The notes beneath the pieces were generated by a model. It was not told where the DNA came from and made no database searches. It saw nothing but the letters and a program-made list of their open reading frames with translations. From Bacteroidota bacterium (GTDB taxonomy: Bacteria; Bacteroidota; Ignavibacteria; UBA10030; UBA6906): a DNA stretch of 6,099 bases. The stretch's first letter is position 1, and each line of letters opens with the position of its first letter. The DNA is taken from NCBI GenBank assembly GCA_017860555.1, contig JAGDMJ010000221.1, positions 1-6,099 on the forward strand, given 5' to 3'. Both the position numbers and the translations under genes were made by a program. Below, in pieces: positions 4,778 to 6,099 of this stretch.

Positions 4778-6099
4778 GAACATACTCCAGAAAAACAGCG
4801 ATCCTGGCACTTTCCCTCTGGTCGCTGCAGGCGATGGCTTCCCCTGCACGGGACGAATGTTTCATTTGCCACCGGGCCATGTCGGACAAGCCATCCGCAC
4901 TCTTCCAAAGAGACGTGCATCGTGAGAAAGGAATCACCTGTGCCGACTGTCATGGCGGCAGGCCCGAAACCGACGACATGGCTGCGGCAATGGATTCTTC
5001 AGCGGGCTTCCTTGGAATACCCAGGGGCGACGCCATTTCCGGCGCTTGCGCGAAGTGCCATTCCAGCGAGGAGCGGATGAAGTCGTATGGTTCGGCGCTT
5101 GCGCTTCACCAGTGGGAAAAGCTTCAAACCAGCGCGCATGGGAAAACCATCGATGCAGGGGGGAACCACGTCGTCCAGTGCGTGACCTGCCATGACGCCC
5201 ATGGCATCGTGCGCGTGAAGAGTCCTGCTTCGCCTGTGTCCCCGCTCAACGTGGTGCATACATGCAGCGGGTGCCACTCCAACGCGGCGCTTATGCACAC
5301 GTTTAACCCCTCTCTTCCGGTCGACCAGCTTGAGAAGTATCGCACAAGCGTGCATGGCGCCCGGAATGCCCGCGGCGACCTCAAGGCCGCCGAGTGTGCC
5401 AGCTGCCATGGAAGCCATGACATTCTTCCTCCCTCCGACGTGAAGTCGCAAGTATACCCGGTGAATCTGCCCCGGACCTGCGCCCGGTGCCACAGCGATA
5501 CCGTGTACATGAAGGAATACAAGATACCGACCGACCAGTTCGAGAAATTTGCCGCAAGCGTTCACGGTGTGGCGTTGCTACAGCGGCACGATGTCGGGGC
5601 TCCGGCATGCAACAAGTGCCACGGCAATCACGGGGCCGCTCCCCCCGGCGTGCAATCTATCTCCAATGTCTGCGGGACATGTCATGTGATCAATGCGAAT
5701 CTTTTTGCCGCAAGCCCTCACAAGAAGGCCTTCGACCAGCGGAATCTCCCGGAATGCGAGTCGTGTCATGGGAAGCACGAGATCATCGCGGCATCACACG
5801 AGCTTCTCGGAACGTCTCCTGAGGCCGTGTGCAGTCACTGTCATAGCACGACTGACAACCCGCTTGGATTTACAGCAGCCGCCGGGATGCGTTCCCTGGC
5901 CGACAGTCTTGCCTCGATAGAGGCCGAGGCAGAGGCGCTCATCGCAGAGGCGGAGCGAAAGGGAATGGAGATCAGCGCGGCAAAATTCGCCCTGCGGGAA
6001 GTCCGTCAGGTCCGGATAGAGGCCAGAACCGTGATTCATGCATTCGATCCATCGAAGTTTCGCGAAGTTGCACTGAAAGGCATCGGGGCCGGGCTTGCC
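4774..6099 (+). CDS. Exported multihaem cytochrome c (at least 11 haems), cut by right edge
   Basis: The frame is open from the ATGA overlap with cytochrome b to the window end, 442 codons. A signal peptide is clear: a basic start (R2, R6, K7), a hydrophobic core at 9-18 and a likely cut after A-M-A (22). Eleven CxxCH motifs begin at residues 29, 56, 92, 136, 164, 208, 236, 279, 300, 328 and 353. After the first, they fall into five modules, each with a histidine (H49, H122, H194, H264, H316; four of them in S-x-H) ahead of a CxxCH pair. Four of the modules also have C-x-x-C-H-x-x-H. These extra histidines probably act as distal haem ligands. Residues 370-442 hold an A/E-rich helical segment without haem motifs but with a conserved-looking R-T-V-I-H-A-F-D (418-425). 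Position in the operon suggests it replaces cytochrome c1 or f as electron acceptor of the Rieske protein. The exact family was not identified, and more haems could lie beyond the edge. Confidence 0.93.
   Translation, partial: MRTYSRKTAILALSLWSLQAMASPARDECFICHRAMSDKPSALFQRDVHREKGITCADCHGGRPETDDMAAAMDSSAGFLGIPRGDAISGACAKCHSSEERMKSYGSALALHQWEKLQTSAHGKTIDAGGNHVVQCVTCHDAHGIVRVKSPASPVSPLNVVHTCSGCHSNAALMHTFNPSLPVDQLEKYRTSVHGARNARGDLKAAECASCHGSHDILPPSDVKSQVYPVNLPRTCARCHSDTVYMKEYKIPTDQFEKFAASVHGVALLQRHDVGAPACNKCHGNHGAAPPGVQSISNVCGTCHVINANLFAASPHKKAFDQRNLPECESCHGKHEIIAASHELLGTSPEAVCSHCHSTTDNPLGFTAAAGMRSLADSLASIEAEAEALIAEAERKGMEISAAKFALREVRQVRIEARTVIHAFDPSKFREVALKGIGAGLA

Noticed and set aside
3584..4849. 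Long open frame on the minus strand (421 codons) opposite cytochrome b
   Set aside because: It lies almost wholly antisense to a certain cytochrome b gene. Its product is highly charged and low in complexity, with no recognisable domain. It is a by-product of codon bias on the real strand.
4999..5565. Minus-strand open frame of 188 codons
   Set aside because: It is opposite the multihaem cytochrome, whose CxxCH motifs are regular and unmistakable. The histidine- and glycine-rich antisense product is a shadow.

Overview
The window reads as a chromosomal segment of a Gram-negative, respiring bacterium of moderately high GC content. Two oppositely directed transcription units share one intergenic region. 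The lineage cannot be fixed from the sequence. The Rieske-then-cytochrome-b gene order with a fused cytochrome b recalls the petCB arrangement of green sulfur bacteria and relatives. However, clear Shine-Dalgarno sequences (GGAGG, AGGAG, GGGAG) and near-consensus sigma-70-type promoters argue against a typical Bacteroidia genome. No mobile element, CRISPR array, tRNA or rRNA was seen.

Left unit (minus strand, 1-1072). A tryptophan biosynthesis unit enters from the shared intergenic region. In order of transcription it has a TTGACA-17 nt-TATATT promoter and a 30-codon leader peptide with a Trp-Arg-Trp-Trp run (trpL, too short for ordinary ORF calling). Next come mutually exclusive RNA hairpins ending in an intrinsic terminator, then the first 290 codons of trpE (anthranilate synthase component I), which runs off the left edge. 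Together these parts form a complete transcription attenuator of the classical trp type.

Middle (1073-1519). No gene was recognised. The stretch holds several short inverted repeats, a good forward promoter (TTGACT-17 nt-TAAATT) and a 5' leader of about 175 nt.

Right unit (plus strand, 1520-6099). Four genes overlap by 8, 4 and 4 nt, so they are almost certainly one translationally coupled operon. They encode a polytopic DUF2339-type membrane protein, a membrane-anchored Rieske iron-sulfur protein with a Tat-like signal, a cytochrome b with fused b6 and subunit-IV parts, and an exported multihaem cytochrome c with at least 11 CxxCH motifs that is cut by the right edge. The Rieske protein and cytochrome b form the core of a quinol-oxidising bc-type complex. 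The multihaem cytochrome stands where cytochrome c1 or f would be expected and probably takes the high-potential-branch electron. Its haems are arranged as one single N-terminal site followed by five diheme modules. The DUF2339 protein at the head of the operon has no obvious role in a bc complex and is the least explained member.
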